A stretch of 64,000 nucleotides of DNA from a virus, in the IMG/VR virus record IMGVR_UViG_3300042870_001850, positions 19,312 through 83,311 of that record; one strand, written 5' to 3'. Under the pieces are notes generated by a model that was given only the letters and a program-made list of their open reading frames with translations, ran no database searches and was not told the DNA's origin. This document shows, piece after piece, positions 31,398-40,260 of the stretch (position 1 is the first letter of the stretch; each line of letters starts with the position of its first letter). Made by a program: the position numbers and the translations under genes.

Positions 31398-32009
31398 ATG
31401 CACGACGACTACAAATTAGAAGCAGCAGATCCAGCTAACATTGTGATCATCGAAAACTTTATTTCTGCTGAACATCTTGATGCTATTTATGACTATTGCT
31501 ACAGCATCACTGAATGGGAATCTCAGTCTATTGCGCAAACTGATAAAATCAGCACGGGCGCAACGATGAAGAAGAATTCGCCAGAAGTCTATGACATAAT
31601 GTCGTCATACCTAAATAAAGTGCAAAAGGCTGTTGAATATAAGTTCGGCAGAAAGCTAGAGCCAAGTGTGCCAGGTATTCGTCGCTGGGATGCTGGAGAA
31701 CGCCAAGGGCCGCATGCTGATGGAGAAACAGTGCACGGCGTCGCCACAGACACATATATTGTCGACTACGGTTCAATAATGTATATAAATGACAACTACG
31801 ACGGTGGAGAGCTTTACTTTCCAGCATATGGAATTGACTTTCAACCTAAAGCTGGAACACTTGCATTTTTTCCGTCAAGTACGTACTACGTCCACGGCGT
31901 AAAAGAAGTGATTGCTGGCGTACGATACACTTCACCGCACTTTTGGGTCCCAACAAAACATAAACGACTAATTGAAATGACAAAAAATGAACAACAATCA
32001 GTCCATTAG
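31398..32009 (+). CDS. Prolyl-4-hydroxylase-like 2OG-Fe(II) oxygenase (array gene 1)
   Basis: 203 residues of the P4Hc double-stranded beta-helix fold. GPHADGE gives H106 and D108, YYVHGVKEV gives H166, and AGVRYTSPHFW gives R176 for 2-oxoglutarate. YDGGELYFP is the family strand between them. It is the first gene after the PPYF tail protein and overlaps the sulfotransferase-P4H gene by 23 bases. All metal ligands are intact, so it should be active, on peptidyl proline or a related residue. Confidence 0.85.
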   Translation: MHDDYKLEAADPANIVIIENFISAEHLDAIYDYCYSITEWESQSIAQTDKISTGATMKKNSPEVYDIMSSYLNKVQKAVEYKFGRKLEPSVPGIRRWDAGERQGPHADGETVHGVATDTYIVDYGSIMYINDNYDGGELYFPAYGIDFQPKAGTLAFFPSSTYYVHGVKEVIAGVRYTSPHFWVPTKHKRLIEMTKNEQQSVH

Positions 32010-33462
32010 ACCTATATACAATCTTCACATTCCTAGAACATCTGGCACTAATACGCTGTTTGCTCTGCAGCGAGAAATCGCGCGCATGCCAGAAGCTAAT
32101 AAGAACAAACTAAATAAGCATAAAGAACCAGAGTACGCGGATCTTAATATGTATACTCCAGACGTCTTAGAGTTCATCTATGACCACGACAAGATGAAGA
32201 ATTATAACTACATCTCAGGACATTTTGCCACAAATCCAATACACGAAATCGACAACTTACTTACGTTTTCTATAGTGAGAAATCCAGTAGATCAGTTTGT
32301 AAGCACTATTGCGTACAGATGCATGACCGCGCGAGTGCCGTTTACTTCACACGAACTGGACCTGTACATAGATGGCATGTACAAAATATGGGGAGAATTT
32401 GAAGGATTCTCTGGCATTGACAATCCGCAATCGCACTTTCTTTCACAAAAACTTGCCGCGTTCGAGCTAGAAAAAAGCAATAGGGGAAACGGAAGCTTAA
32501 AAGGAATGGCATTTGTAGGCTCACCGCAAAGTCTTGCCGACGTTCGTCAATTTACAGATGACATGATCATTAGCACACTTGAGAATCGGCACATTACAAT
32601 CGATAAAATAAATGTGGTACTGCAAAAACAATTCGGTATCACTATAGAAAACGATACAAGAAAAGTCAATAGCATTATGAAGCTTCGTTTTGAGATCTCT
32701 AAAGATCAAATGAAAAAGATGAAAGCCAAACTAGAACTTGACGAAGAAGTGTACCAGCACGTGAAACAGCAAGAGAAAAACGTGCCAAGTAGAATAAATA
32801 AAGCTAAAAAAGAGCCTCAACAAAAAGTCCAGTTGGCGCCACAAAAAGAGTCAATAGCGCAGATGTTTGGCACAGATTCTTCTATGATACGCGTCATTGA
32901 CAATTTTATTCCTAGCAACGATATCGAGAAGATCGTGGAAATGGCTTCTAAAATAACTGAATGGCGCCACGAAGAGCCTGGAACAGAGTGGCATGTACGG
33001 TTGTCGGATGCTGATAGCCTAGTTAAATTAAATTCAGATACTTACGGTATTCTTGAAACGTACGCAAGGGCAGCCAAGAATTGCGCAGAAGAACTGTTTA
33101 ACTGCACTCTTAAGTTTAGAAAACCAGCGCTCGTAAGATGTATAGCAGGAATGCACCAACCGGAGCTGCACACTAACAAACAAAATCTAGACGGCTATCT
33201 TAAAGAAGGAATTGGCGACGGCGATCTGTCAGCTGTCATGTATCTCAATGACGACTTTGAAGGCGGCGAGCTCGTGTTCCCGCAGCACGATGTGCGCGTA
33301 ACACCCACAGCGGGGCGTATTGTAATCTATCCTGGGGACAACGCGTACCTCCACTACGTCGATCAGGTCACTGCCGGTGTTCGCTGGGCGTGTCCGCTAT
33401 TCTTTTCAGTAGACGAAGAAGCATGTCAACACACAAAAGAACAAGAGAAAAAAGATGTCTAG
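31987..33462 (+). CDS. Sulfotransferase-like domain fused to P4H-like domain (array gene 2)
   Basis: 491 residues. The N-terminal half has NLHIPRTSGTN (12-22), the 5'-phosphosulfate-binding loop, and SIVRNPVDQFVS (95-106), the 3'-phosphate motif, both hallmarks of PAPS-dependent sulfotransferases. After a Lys/Gln-rich linker (about 255-295) comes a P4H-like domain with H395, H456 and R466. The usual HxD is here HTN: N397 replaces the metal-binding Asp, whereas the close paralogue at 36230 keeps HAD in the same sequence context. The domain may be inactive, scaffold-like or altered in chemistry. The donor PAPS could come from the APS-kinase-like protein at 16777. Confidence 0.8.
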   Translation: MNNNQSIRPIYNLHIPRTSGTNTLFALQREIARMPEANKNKLNKHKEPEYADLNMYTPDVLEFIYDHDKMKNYNYISGHFATNPIHEIDNLLTFSIVRNPVDQFVSTIAYRCMTARVPFTSHELDLYIDGMYKIWGEFEGFSGIDNPQSHFLSQKLAAFELEKSNRGNGSLKGMAFVGSPQSLADVRQFTDDMIISTLENRHITIDKINVVLQKQFGITIENDTRKVNSIMKLRFEISKDQMKKMKAKLELDEEVYQHVKQQEKNVPSRINKAKKEPQQKVQLAPQKESIAQMFGTDSSMIRVIDNFIPSNDIEKIVEMASKITEWRHEEPGTEWHVRLSDADSLVKLNSDTYGILETYARAAKNCAEELFNCTLKFRKPALVRCIAGMHQPELHTNKQNLDGYLKEGIGDGDLSAVMYLNDDFEGGELVFPQHDVRVTPTAGRIVIYPGDNAYLHYVDQVTAGVRWACPLFFSVDEEACQHTKEQEKKDV

Positions 33463-34078
33463 TCCATGGAAAATTGCACCAGGGCATTTTGGAGACTCTC
33501 CAGAAAACATTGTCACAATAGAGAACTTCGTTGAACTAGAAGATCTTAAAATTATTCAAGAGTTCTGCCCAACTATCAACGAGTGGAATAACGAAAAAGA
33601 ATCCGTGTATGCAGAAGATGGTACATGTCTTTACAATGCAGACTACTGGAATGATCGCCAGTGCAGCAATGATATTCTTGAAAGAATCAATCCTCAGGTA
33701 TGGAACATCATTGACAAATACATAACTAAAATGCAATTGGTCATTGAAGATAAGTTTAATTGCAAAGTAAGTTCTAGACCCCCAGTAATCATGAAATGGC
33801 GGCCTGGAACTGAACAGCGCCCGCACGCAGACAAGCAATTAAACGATGGCCAACCGAACGCGTTCCCAGACTACGACCTCAACTCATTGATTTACTACAA
33901 TGACGACTTTGAAGGCGGTGATCTTTTCTATCCGCAACACGACATCGTAGTTCGCCCAAAACCTGGCCTCGCGGTGTTTCACCCAGGAGATGTAAACTAT
34001 CTTCACGGAGTGTCAATGGTAACGAGTGGATACCGATACACGACACCGTCTTTCTACACGATTGAAGAATTCATATGA
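33455..34078 (+). CDS. P4H-like 2OG-Fe(II) oxygenase (array gene 3)
   Basis: 207 residues. RPHADKQ gives H124 and D126, YLHGVSMV gives H184, SGYRYTTPSFY gives R194; FEGGDLFYPQHD is the core strand. The N-terminal part (NIVTIENFVELEDLKIIQEF) has the helical lead-in shared by most array members. It overlaps genes on both sides by 4-8 bases. Complete active site. Confidence 0.85.
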   Translation: MSSPWKIAPGHFGDSPENIVTIENFVELEDLKIIQEFCPTINEWNNEKESVYAEDGTCLYNADYWNDRQCSNDILERINPQVWNIIDKYITKMQLVIEDKFNCKVSSRPPVIMKWRPGTEQRPHADKQLNDGQPNAFPDYDLNSLIYYNDDFEGGDLFYPQHDIVVRPKPGLAVFHPGDVNYLHGVSMVTSGYRYTTPSFYTIEEFI

Positions 34079-34617
34079 TATTCGCAGTTATATCAAATTT
34101 TATAGATAGAGAAACATGCAACAATCTTACTGATCTTTTATCTACTTGCGAGTGGGAATCAGTTGTAAGAAATGACGTTGACATTTTTAGCATAATGACA
34201 ACTGATATTGACGAGATACACGCTATTGGATCAAAGCTGTGGAATGCGCTCGAGTCTCAGGTGTCTAAAGTAGCTAAACGTCAAATCGTAAAAGAAACGT
34301 CGGAGGCGGCACTAGCGTACACACGATATAGCACTGGCCAAGGACTAATGTGGCATTCTGATGGCGGTGACGGCGCGCAGACAAATACATCAGGAAGAAA
34401 GATCGACGTCTCGGCTATTGTATACTTAAACGATGAGTATAGCGGTGGAGAGTTGTCTATGGCAAAAGCAAATAGCCGAGTAAACAACGTCTTTATGGTT
34501 AAGCCATCTACAGGGGACCTTGTCATAATTGATGGCGCAACGTGGCACGAGGCACTGCCAGTAGCTAGCGGAACAAAATACGTGATGTCTGCAAGATGGC
34601 AGCTAGATCAAGGATAG
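34075..34617 (+). CDS. P4H-like 2OG-Fe(II) oxygenase (array gene 4)
   Basis: 180 residues, the shortest of the array. MWHSDGG gives H94 and D96, TWHEALPV gives H158, and the 2-oxoglutarate contact is K168 (SGTKYVMSARW) instead of Arg, as in animal collagen prolyl 4-hydroxylases. YSGGELSMA is the core strand. The last 26 bases of this gene were copied along with the next gene's start region to 35413 (see the repeat entries). Confidence 0.8.
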   Translation: MIFAVISNFIDRETCNNLTDLLSTCEWESVVRNDVDIFSIMTTDIDEIHAIGSKLWNALESQVSKVAKRQIVKETSEAALAYTRYSTGQGLMWHSDGGDGAQTNTSGRKIDVSAIVYLNDEYSGGELSMAKANSRVNNVFMVKPSTGDLVIIDGATWHEALPVASGTKYVMSARWQLDQG

Positions 34618-34629
34618 AACAGTTTTATG
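34592..34629 (+). repeat. 38-bp direct repeat, copy 1, spanning gene end, gap and next start
   Basis: 36 of 38 positions match 35413-35450. This copy covers the end of array gene 4, the gap with its -10 element, and the ATG of array gene 5. It marks a tandem duplication endpoint. Confidence 0.9.
34615..34620 (+). promoter_or_regulatory. -10 element of a predicted leaderless promoter inside the array
   Basis: TAGAAC, six bases, ATG at 34627; the duplicated version at 35436 reads TAGAAT. Confidence 0.4.
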
Positions 34630-35391
34630 AGTACCCCAGCAAACCCTAACCACATAAAAATAATAGATAATTTCGTAGAACCAGAAGATCTTGCAGTGCT
34701 CGACAACTTGTGTAGAAGCAATGCAGGCAACGTTTGGTGGAGTGAAAAAAGTATGCCAACGCAGGACTACGTGCATTTTGCACTCGGGGATTACAAAGAG
34801 CATTGCGCTAAAGCCCGCAGCGAGGGGGCAAATGCAAATGTGCATCCGCTCTTGGGCAAGTACATGAACAAATTAAGAACAATTATTAGTTACGAAGCCG
34901 GGCATCAGCTTGTTCCGATATTTGATTTTTGTCGAATGGAGACACCTGTCGGTGGGTCTTGCCCTGGGCACACAGACTCAGAAGGCCACGGTATAACTGG
35001 GACAGCGTTTCTTCCAGAGTACTCGCCGCTGCATGTCTATGAGCCAAACTTAATAGATATGTCGGCAAACATTTATGTTAATAACGATTTTGAAGGCGGT
35101 CAGCTCTACTTCGAGCAGTACGACCTCACTGTTAATCATACTCCCGGCCAACTCGTGTGGTTTCCCGGTTCGCATGAATACATGCATGGTGTTCATGAAA
35201 TAAAGAGTGGCAGCCCTCGGTGGAATATTATTACTCATTTTGCACGGCCAAAATTGATAGAACTTCACAGTATGATCCACAACATGTACGTAAAGCTCAA
35301 TGAAGATCAAAAAGCCGAATTCCCAGTCTCCTGGGACATAAACACTCACATGCCACGTGGAATTCGTGGAGACAACAACTATGATTACTAG
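34627..35391 (+). CDS. P4H-like 2OG-Fe(II) oxygenase (array gene 5)
   Basis: 254 residues. GHTDSEG gives H115 and D117, YMHGVHE gives H187, SPRWNIITHF gives R198. FEGGQLYFEQYD is the core strand. It is the closest relative of the next gene: both start with HIKxIxNFVEPEDL and end with a PxGIRGDN/PRGTLGEH-type tail. The two arose by tandem duplication, as the shared upstream repeat shows. Confidence 0.85.
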   Translation: MSTPANPNHIKIIDNFVEPEDLAVLDNLCRSNAGNVWWSEKSMPTQDYVHFALGDYKEHCAKARSEGANANVHPLLGKYMNKLRTIISYEAGHQLVPIFDFCRMETPVGGSCPGHTDSEGHGITGTAFLPEYSPLHVYEPNLIDMSANIYVNNDFEGGQLYFEQYDLTVNHTPGQLVWFPGSHEYMHGVHEIKSGSPRWNIITHFARPKLIELHSMIHNMYVKLNEDQKAEFPVSWDINTHMPRGIRGDNNYDY

Positions 35392-35412
35392 TGCCATATT
35401 AAGCACAATCGT

Positions 35413-35450
35413 CAAGATGGCAGCTAGAACAAGGATAGAATAGTTTTATG
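35413..35450 (+). repeat. 38-bp direct repeat, copy 2
   Basis: Copy of 34592-34629. Here it is not part of an upstream gene: the fragment of array gene 4 is left stranded between array genes 5 and 6, ending in a duplicated promoter and ATG. Confidence 0.9.
35436..35441 (+). promoter_or_regulatory. -10 element of a predicted leaderless promoter inside the array
   Basis: TAGAAT, six bases, ATG at 35448. Confidence 0.45.
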
Positions 35451-36230
35451 GAAACAGCAAGCCCAGAGCATATAAAAGTAATTAACAATTTTGTTGAGCC
35501 TGAAGACCTTAAAATTCTAGATGAACTATGCAGATCATCTGTAAATTATGACGACTTCAAAGATAATGACAAGTGGTGGTTCCATAAAAAGCCAGGTCCT
35601 GAGTACATTAAGCACGCGTCTGGCGCGTACAAGCAGCTGTGCCTTGACTCGATGGAACAGCCGTATGGAAAAAACGTGCACCCATTGCTTCTTAAATATA
35701 TGAAGAAACTTGAAAAAGTAGCAAGCTATGAGACCGGCCATAAGCTTGTGCCAATGTTTGGCTTCAACAGGCATCAAACTTTAGAAGGTGGATTCTGCCC
35801 CGGACATCAGGACGCAGAAGCAGAGAAAAACGGTGAAGGCGAATATCTCCCAGAGTATGCGCCACATCACACATTTGAGCCGTGCTTAATAGACACATCA
35901 GCAAATATCTACATCAATGCAGAGTATGAAGGTGGCCAGCTCGAGTTTGAGCATTACGGAATTAGAATTGAGCACACTCCAGGGCAGCTTGTTATTTTTC
36001 CCGGCGCTCTTGAATACATGCACGGAGTCACACCGATTACTAAAGGCACACGATGGAATCTAATTACACATCTTGCACGACCAAAAGTTGTTGAAATGCA
36101 TAGTTTGATCTATAACCTTTACAATGAACTTGGCGAAGACAAGCAAAGTCTATTCCCAGAAGACTGGCGCAATCGCCAAGACCCGAGAGGAACATTAGGC
36201 GAACACGTTCACTGGGAACCAGAGCAGTAA
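35448..36230 (+). CDS. P4H-like 2OG-Fe(II) oxygenase (array gene 6)
   Basis: 260 residues. GHQDAEA gives H120 and D122, YMHGVTPI gives H192, GTRWNLITHL gives R202. Duplicate of array gene 5 with an insertion near residue 38 and a diverged HxD loop (EAEKNGEG against EGHGITG), the kind of change expected if substrate choice has drifted. Its stop overlaps the next ATG by one base. Confidence 0.85.
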   Translation: METASPEHIKVINNFVEPEDLKILDELCRSSVNYDDFKDNDKWWFHKKPGPEYIKHASGAYKQLCLDSMEQPYGKNVHPLLLKYMKKLEKVASYETGHKLVPMFGFNRHQTLEGGFCPGHQDAEAEKNGEGEYLPEYAPHHTFEPCLIDTSANIYINAEYEGGQLEFEHYGIRIEHTPGQLVIFPGALEYMHGVTPITKGTRWNLITHLARPKVVEMHSLIYNLYNELGEDKQSLFPEDWRNRQDPRGTLGEHVHWEPEQ

Positions 36231-37615
36231 TGAAAGCCACTCCTCTAAATATCGTAAGAATACCTAATTTTTTATCAGATAAAGAAATTGAATATTTCGT
36301 AAATCACTCGCGTTCCTTAGATATCTTAAATGATCCGAATGTTACGTCAAGAGCGATGCTGCGCATCGACGGCGATAAAGACGCTACTGACGAAATGCGC
36401 GACTACATAGCAAAGGTACAGGAAGCAGTGACATTTCATTGCGGCATGCAAATCACTGATTTGTGCGGAATTGCGCTTAGGAAATGGCTACCAGGAGAAC
36501 TACAAGATCCGCACGCAGACTGTGAAGCAGTGTTTGTCGAAGACTACACTAATTGGCAAATGACCCCGCTTAATAATTTTTCTTCGTTATTTATAGAGTA
36601 CGCTGCGTTGGTGTACCTAAATGACGACTATGAAGGCGGAGAAATCTACTTTCCAGAGTACGACGTAGAAATTAAGCCAAACAAAGGTGACTTAATATTC
36701 TTTCCCGGCACGCACTACTATATGCACGGCGTTCGCGAAGTACTAAGTGGCCATCGCCTCGCGCTGATGTCGTTTTTTACGACGCCTAAGCTTCAGTATA
36801 TTTGGAAGTACTTCGTGCTAGACGATACGCCAATACGTTTTGTCGATCGCACGCAGGACGATGCAATGGCAGGTGTTGGACTATTTAGCAGAAGCCACAT
36901 TCCACTTAGTTTAGCTACTTTTGGAGACAAACTGCCAAGTACACTAGACGTTAAAGTGGCGCACAGAGAATTAACTAGCTATAGTTATACTAGAAGTCTT
37001 TTTGGAACTCATAGGTCTAATATCAACATAGTCCACAATTTTATAGACAAAGACAGCGTTGACGCGTTAATGTGTCTCGCGCATACGATAACCGAGTGGA
37101 ATGACTGCGGAAAAAATGTGTATGACGACGCGGGAGTGCTAATCCACAACGCAGAAGACTGGCGTGATAAGACCTGCGGCGCTGATATTCTTACGCGCAC
37201 TGCGCCTGCGGAGTACGCGGTAATGGAAATCTATGCGCTTAAGGCAAAACTTGCTGCTGAAAAATTCTTTAAGTGCAGCCTTAGCTACAGAAAGCCAGCG
37301 CTTGTTAGGTGGAGAGCCGGCGGGCACACACCAGAGCCGCACGCTGACAAACAAAATATAGATGGAACACCTAAGCTCGGAATGGAAGACCTAGATGTCT
37401 CAGCTGTAATGTATCTAAATGATGACTATGAAGGTGGAGAGCTTGTGTTTCCGCAGCACAACATGAGGTTTAAGCCTGGCCGTGGGTCATTGATCTTTTT
37501 TCCAGGAGACGACGCGTACATACACTATGTTGATCATGTTAAGACAGGCACAAGATGGGCTATCCCGATGTTTTTTACGGTAGAAGCAAATAAAAGTGAG
37601 CTGCGCAATGGTTAA
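36230..37615 (+). CDS. Tandem two-domain P4H-like oxygenase (array gene 7)
   Basis: 461 residues with two complete catalytic domains. Domain one: H95 and D97 (DPHADCE), H166, R176. Domain two: H371 and D373 (EPHADKQ), H432, R442. The linker runs from about 195 to 262. Domain two is the near relative of the C-terminal half of the sulfotransferase fusion, sharing KPALVR, SAVMYLNDD and GGELVFPQH. A double-headed enzyme could act processively along a repeated peptide. Stop and next start overlap. Confidence 0.85.
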   Translation: MKATPLNIVRIPNFLSDKEIEYFVNHSRSLDILNDPNVTSRAMLRIDGDKDATDEMRDYIAKVQEAVTFHCGMQITDLCGIALRKWLPGELQDPHADCEAVFVEDYTNWQMTPLNNFSSLFIEYAALVYLNDDYEGGEIYFPEYDVEIKPNKGDLIFFPGTHYYMHGVREVLSGHRLALMSFFTTPKLQYIWKYFVLDDTPIRFVDRTQDDAMAGVGLFSRSHIPLSLATFGDKLPSTLDVKVAHRELTSYSYTRSLFGTHRSNINIVHNFIDKDSVDALMCLAHTITEWNDCGKNVYDDAGVLIHNAEDWRDKTCGADILTRTAPAEYAVMEIYALKAKLAAEKFFKCSLSYRKPALVRWRAGGHTPEPHADKQNIDGTPKLGMEDLDVSAVMYLNDDYEGGELVFPQHNMRFKPGRGSLIFFPGDDAYIHYVDHVKTGTRWAIPMFFTVEANKSELRNG

Positions 37616-38252
37616 TGATGCAAGAACTACAAACGTTGGTTCACAAAAAAACATACTAGTAGTAGAAGACTATCTTTCTAAGTCAATATGCAAAGATCTT
37701 AGCGAAGCAATGGTGCGTACAGCATGGCGAAGGTGCCGGTCTGACTCAGAAGCCGAAAACTATAACAGCATGCAAAATATATCTTTTTTAGCAAATGACA
37801 TGGAAGACGACATTGTAAAAATTGCCAGTTACGAATTCGGCGTAAATTTGTCAGTATTTGCGGGGAAAGGCAATTTCCATAAATGGGACGTCGGAGACAG
37901 TCTTTCTCTCCACACAGACGCAGAAAAAGAAGACTGTACTGCGCCATTGGCAAGTTACATAGATATGTATCAACCGCCAACTGTTGTTTCATACACAGCT
38001 TTAGTATACATCAACGATGATTACCAAGGTGGCGAGCTTGTGTTTCCGCAGCACGGTCTAAAGATAAAACCTAAATCTGGGACATTAATAATGTTCCCAT
38101 CGACTTGCATGTACCCGCACGAAGTAGCAGAAGTCACCTCTGGAGTTAGGTACACATACTCTATGTTTATGGCTAGCGCTTCTGTAGTTCAAGCTTTTAT
38201 GGAAATGTACGCTCTGGTGACGCTAAACGAAGACAGAAAAAACGGCAAATAA
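37608..38252 (+). CDS. P4H-like 2OG-Fe(II) oxygenase (array gene 8)
   Basis: 214 residues from the ATG at 37608, overlapping the upstream stop by 8 bases; a GTG at 37596 is an alternative. SLHTDAEK gives H102 and D104, YPHEVAEV gives H171, GVRYTYSMF gives R181. YQGGELVFPQHG is the core strand. Complete site. Confidence 0.8.
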   Translation: MVNDARTTNVGSQKNILVVEDYLSKSICKDLSEAMVRTAWRRCRSDSEAENYNSMQNISFLANDMEDDIVKIASYEFGVNLSVFAGKGNFHKWDVGDSLSLHTDAEKEDCTAPLASYIDMYQPPTVVSYTALVYINDDYQGGELVFPQHGLKIKPKSGTLIMFPSTCMYPHEVAEVTSGVRYTYSMFMASASVVQAFMEMYALVTLNEDRKNGK

Positions 38253-38333
38253 AGTACGCTGTCAATTAGGAATTTGTACCGCTACTTAGGTATAGTAGTA
38301 AAGACAGCAGCTATACAGCAAAACGGAGTAAAA

Positions 38334-39053
38334 ATGGATTTTCAATACATAGGAGATCAAAAGTTTGGAATTATTCTTTATAAGAATGCTTTACCAAAAG
38401 AACTGCGACTTCCCGAAAGACTAGAAGAAACAATAGGTAATAGCACAACCGCACCGTTTATGTGGATGGAAGCTCTTGTCGGCGATGCGCAAAAAATGCC
38501 CGAGTACCGTGATTGCGTAGACTGCAAGATGGGTCCTACGCATATTCAACATCTTCCTCCGCAGTTTTCTGAAATGAAAAACATTTACAATGACACAGTA
38601 CTTCGCCTAACTGAGTGCTTGCGCGATTACGAGTCTCGGTACAACATAAAAATGGATTTTATGGAAGCGATTAACTACGTCCGCTACCATACTGGGCAAC
38701 ATTTCGCTGTGCATACAGATCATGGATTTTCATATAACTGTACTGTTTCTTCAATAATGTATCTAAATGACGGCTATGAGGGTGGCGAACTGTACTTCCC
38801 ATTCTTAGACATCACGGTTGTGCCAGAGTACGGAGACATTGTGTTTTTCCCGTCAACTTACATTTACGCACATGCTGCAAAAGCAGTCACTAGCGGTACA
38901 AAGTACGCCGCGGTGACTATGTTTGACTATAACGATAGAACGCATAAGCAGGGCTATGGAGAAAATATTGACGGCACTAAAGCCACGGAAGGCGCTGGAC
39001 TGCCAACATATGGTAGCCAGCAAAACGCTGATGGAAGATTTTTAGCGCAATGA
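38334..39053 (+). CDS. P4H-like 2OG-Fe(II) oxygenase (array gene 9)
   Basis: 239 residues from the ATG at 38334, which has a Shine-Dalgarno (acggag); an ATG 60 bases upstream has none. AVHTDHG gives H127 and D129, YAHAAKAV gives H180, and K190 (SGTKYAAVTMF) replaces the 2-oxoglutarate Arg. YEGGELYFPFLD is the core strand. A distinct C-terminal tail (TKATEGAGLPTYGSQQNADG) is Gly-rich. It overlaps the DUF6065 gene by 4 bases. Confidence 0.8.
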   Translation: MDFQYIGDQKFGIILYKNALPKELRLPERLEETIGNSTTAPFMWMEALVGDAQKMPEYRDCVDCKMGPTHIQHLPPQFSEMKNIYNDTVLRLTECLRDYESRYNIKMDFMEAINYVRYHTGQHFAVHTDHGFSYNCTVSSIMYLNDGYEGGELYFPFLDITVVPEYGDIVFFPSTYIYAHAAKAVTSGTKYAAVTMFDYNDRTHKQGYGENIDGTKATEGAGLPTYGSQQNADGRFLAQ

Positions 39054-39751
39054 AAGTGCGCCTCACAAGAAACCACCAGTCTGCGCCACGCATTGCGCAG
39101 TCTCGCGTTAAGCGCGATTGGATGGATGAAACGTACAACAAGCACGCGTACCAGTGCATGCCTATGACTGCCGCTAATACAAACGGCTGGGAGTTGATTC
39201 TTGAAGAAGATCTTGTTGTCCAATGGGACGGCGGCAACAACCCTGTCACAGTAGTTAGTGGAGGCGAACAAAACGGGCGTCAAGTAGCATTTCCTTCTAT
39301 TATTGGGATCATCTCAATTGGGATGGGTTGGACAGTCAATACTGAAGAAGGCTATGCAACGTGGCTTACCGGGTCTCCTAATTACTTCGTCGACGGCGCT
39401 GTTCCGCTTGCCGCGGCTATTCCCAGTTCATGGTGGCCAGATGAAGTGCAAATGAACTGGAAGATTACTAAAATAGGCGAACCAGTGACCTTTCCAGCGG
39501 GGTCGCCATTTTGTTTTTTTACCATCTACAAAGAAGATCTACTGCCATCTGTTGAGTTTGAAGTGTCTAACCTATGGGATAAGCCAGAGCTTATTGAAGC
39601 CAGGGTCAAGTACAGCAACGTAAAAATGAAAAATAACGCTGACAACCCGTGGACATGGACTAAGGGAATTAAAACTGGCGTAGATGCTGATGGCAATAAG
39701 ATAGGTCCAGGATTTACTGGAATAAATAAGCTCAACTCTCCGCATATGTGA
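39050..39751 (+). CDS. DUF6065-family protein
   Basis: 233 residues. MKVRLTRNHQSAPRIAQSRVKRDWMDETYN and then CMPMTAANTNGWEL with VQWDGG look like DUF6065, a family found in aquatic phages and some biosynthetic clusters near 2OG-Fe(II) oxygenases. There is no metal or nucleotide motif I can identify. Start coupled to array gene 9 by the ATGA overlap, which suggests a joint function such as substrate presentation. Confidence 0.65.
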   Translation: MKVRLTRNHQSAPRIAQSRVKRDWMDETYNKHAYQCMPMTAANTNGWELILEEDLVVQWDGGNNPVTVVSGGEQNGRQVAFPSIIGIISIGMGWTVNTEEGYATWLTGSPNYFVDGAVPLAAAIPSSWWPDEVQMNWKITKIGEPVTFPAGSPFCFFTIYKEDLLPSVEFEVSNLWDKPELIEARVKYSNVKMKNNADNPWTWTKGIKTGVDADGNKIGPGFTGINKLNSPHM

Positions 39752-39794
39752 TAAGATAGCAAAGTACTAGCTCACCTCAACAAGAATTGGACAT

Positions 39795-40028
39795 ATGAAT
39801 ATGAAGTTTACTGTAACTCTAACTAATGAAGAAAAAAAGGCAATTTACAGTCGTGCCGTACTAGACTGTGAAAGACATCTCATTACTGCGCTTATCGCCG
39901 AAGGACATGATCCCGATACTTTCGATGAGGCAACATTTGTTCCGGCGGAGACTCTTGGTGATGAATTTATTGCAAGGAATCTAACGCAACTTGCTCGCCT
40001 TAAAGCCAATGTCGCAGATCTAGGATAA
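39795..40028 (+). CDS. Small hypothetical protein
   Basis: 77 residues, acidic and helical (FTVTLTNEEKKAIYSRAV...). First of a group of four small genes inserted in the oxygenase array. Not recognised. Confidence 0.45.
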   Translation: MNMKFTVTLTNEEKKAIYSRAVLDCERHLITALIAEGHDPDTFDEATFVPAETLGDEFIARNLTQLARLKANVADLG

Positions 40029-40039
40029 TAAGAACTGCC

Positions 40040-40258
40040 ATGGCACTTTCAACAGCCCAAATAGAAAAAGCTAAAGTAAAAGCGTTAGACTACCTCGAGT
40101 TTTCAATATTCTCAATGGCTTTACTATTAAACGTCGATCTTGAGACTTTAGACGAGACATTTGTAAATCCAGCAGATAAAGACACACAACTGGACCTATG
40201 GAGTGCATACGAGTCGCTCATTGTTCAAGTAAAGTCGCACGCAAAGTTAGTAGACTAA
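40040..40258 (+). CDS. Small hypothetical protein
   Basis: 72 residues, helical, with MALSTAQIEKAKVKALDYLEF at the start. Shares length and DLETLDETFVNPAD-like wording with its upstream neighbour (DTFDEATFVPAET), so the two may be diverged duplicates. Function unknown. Confidence 0.45.
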   Translation: MALSTAQIEKAKVKALDYLEFSIFSMALLLNVDLETLDETFVNPADKDTQLDLWSAYESLIVQVKSHAKLVD

Positions 40259-40260
40259 TT

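Noticed and set aside
31161-31403. Minus-strand frame rich in Arg, Glu and Trp
   Set aside because: Pure antisense of the PPYF tandem repeat.
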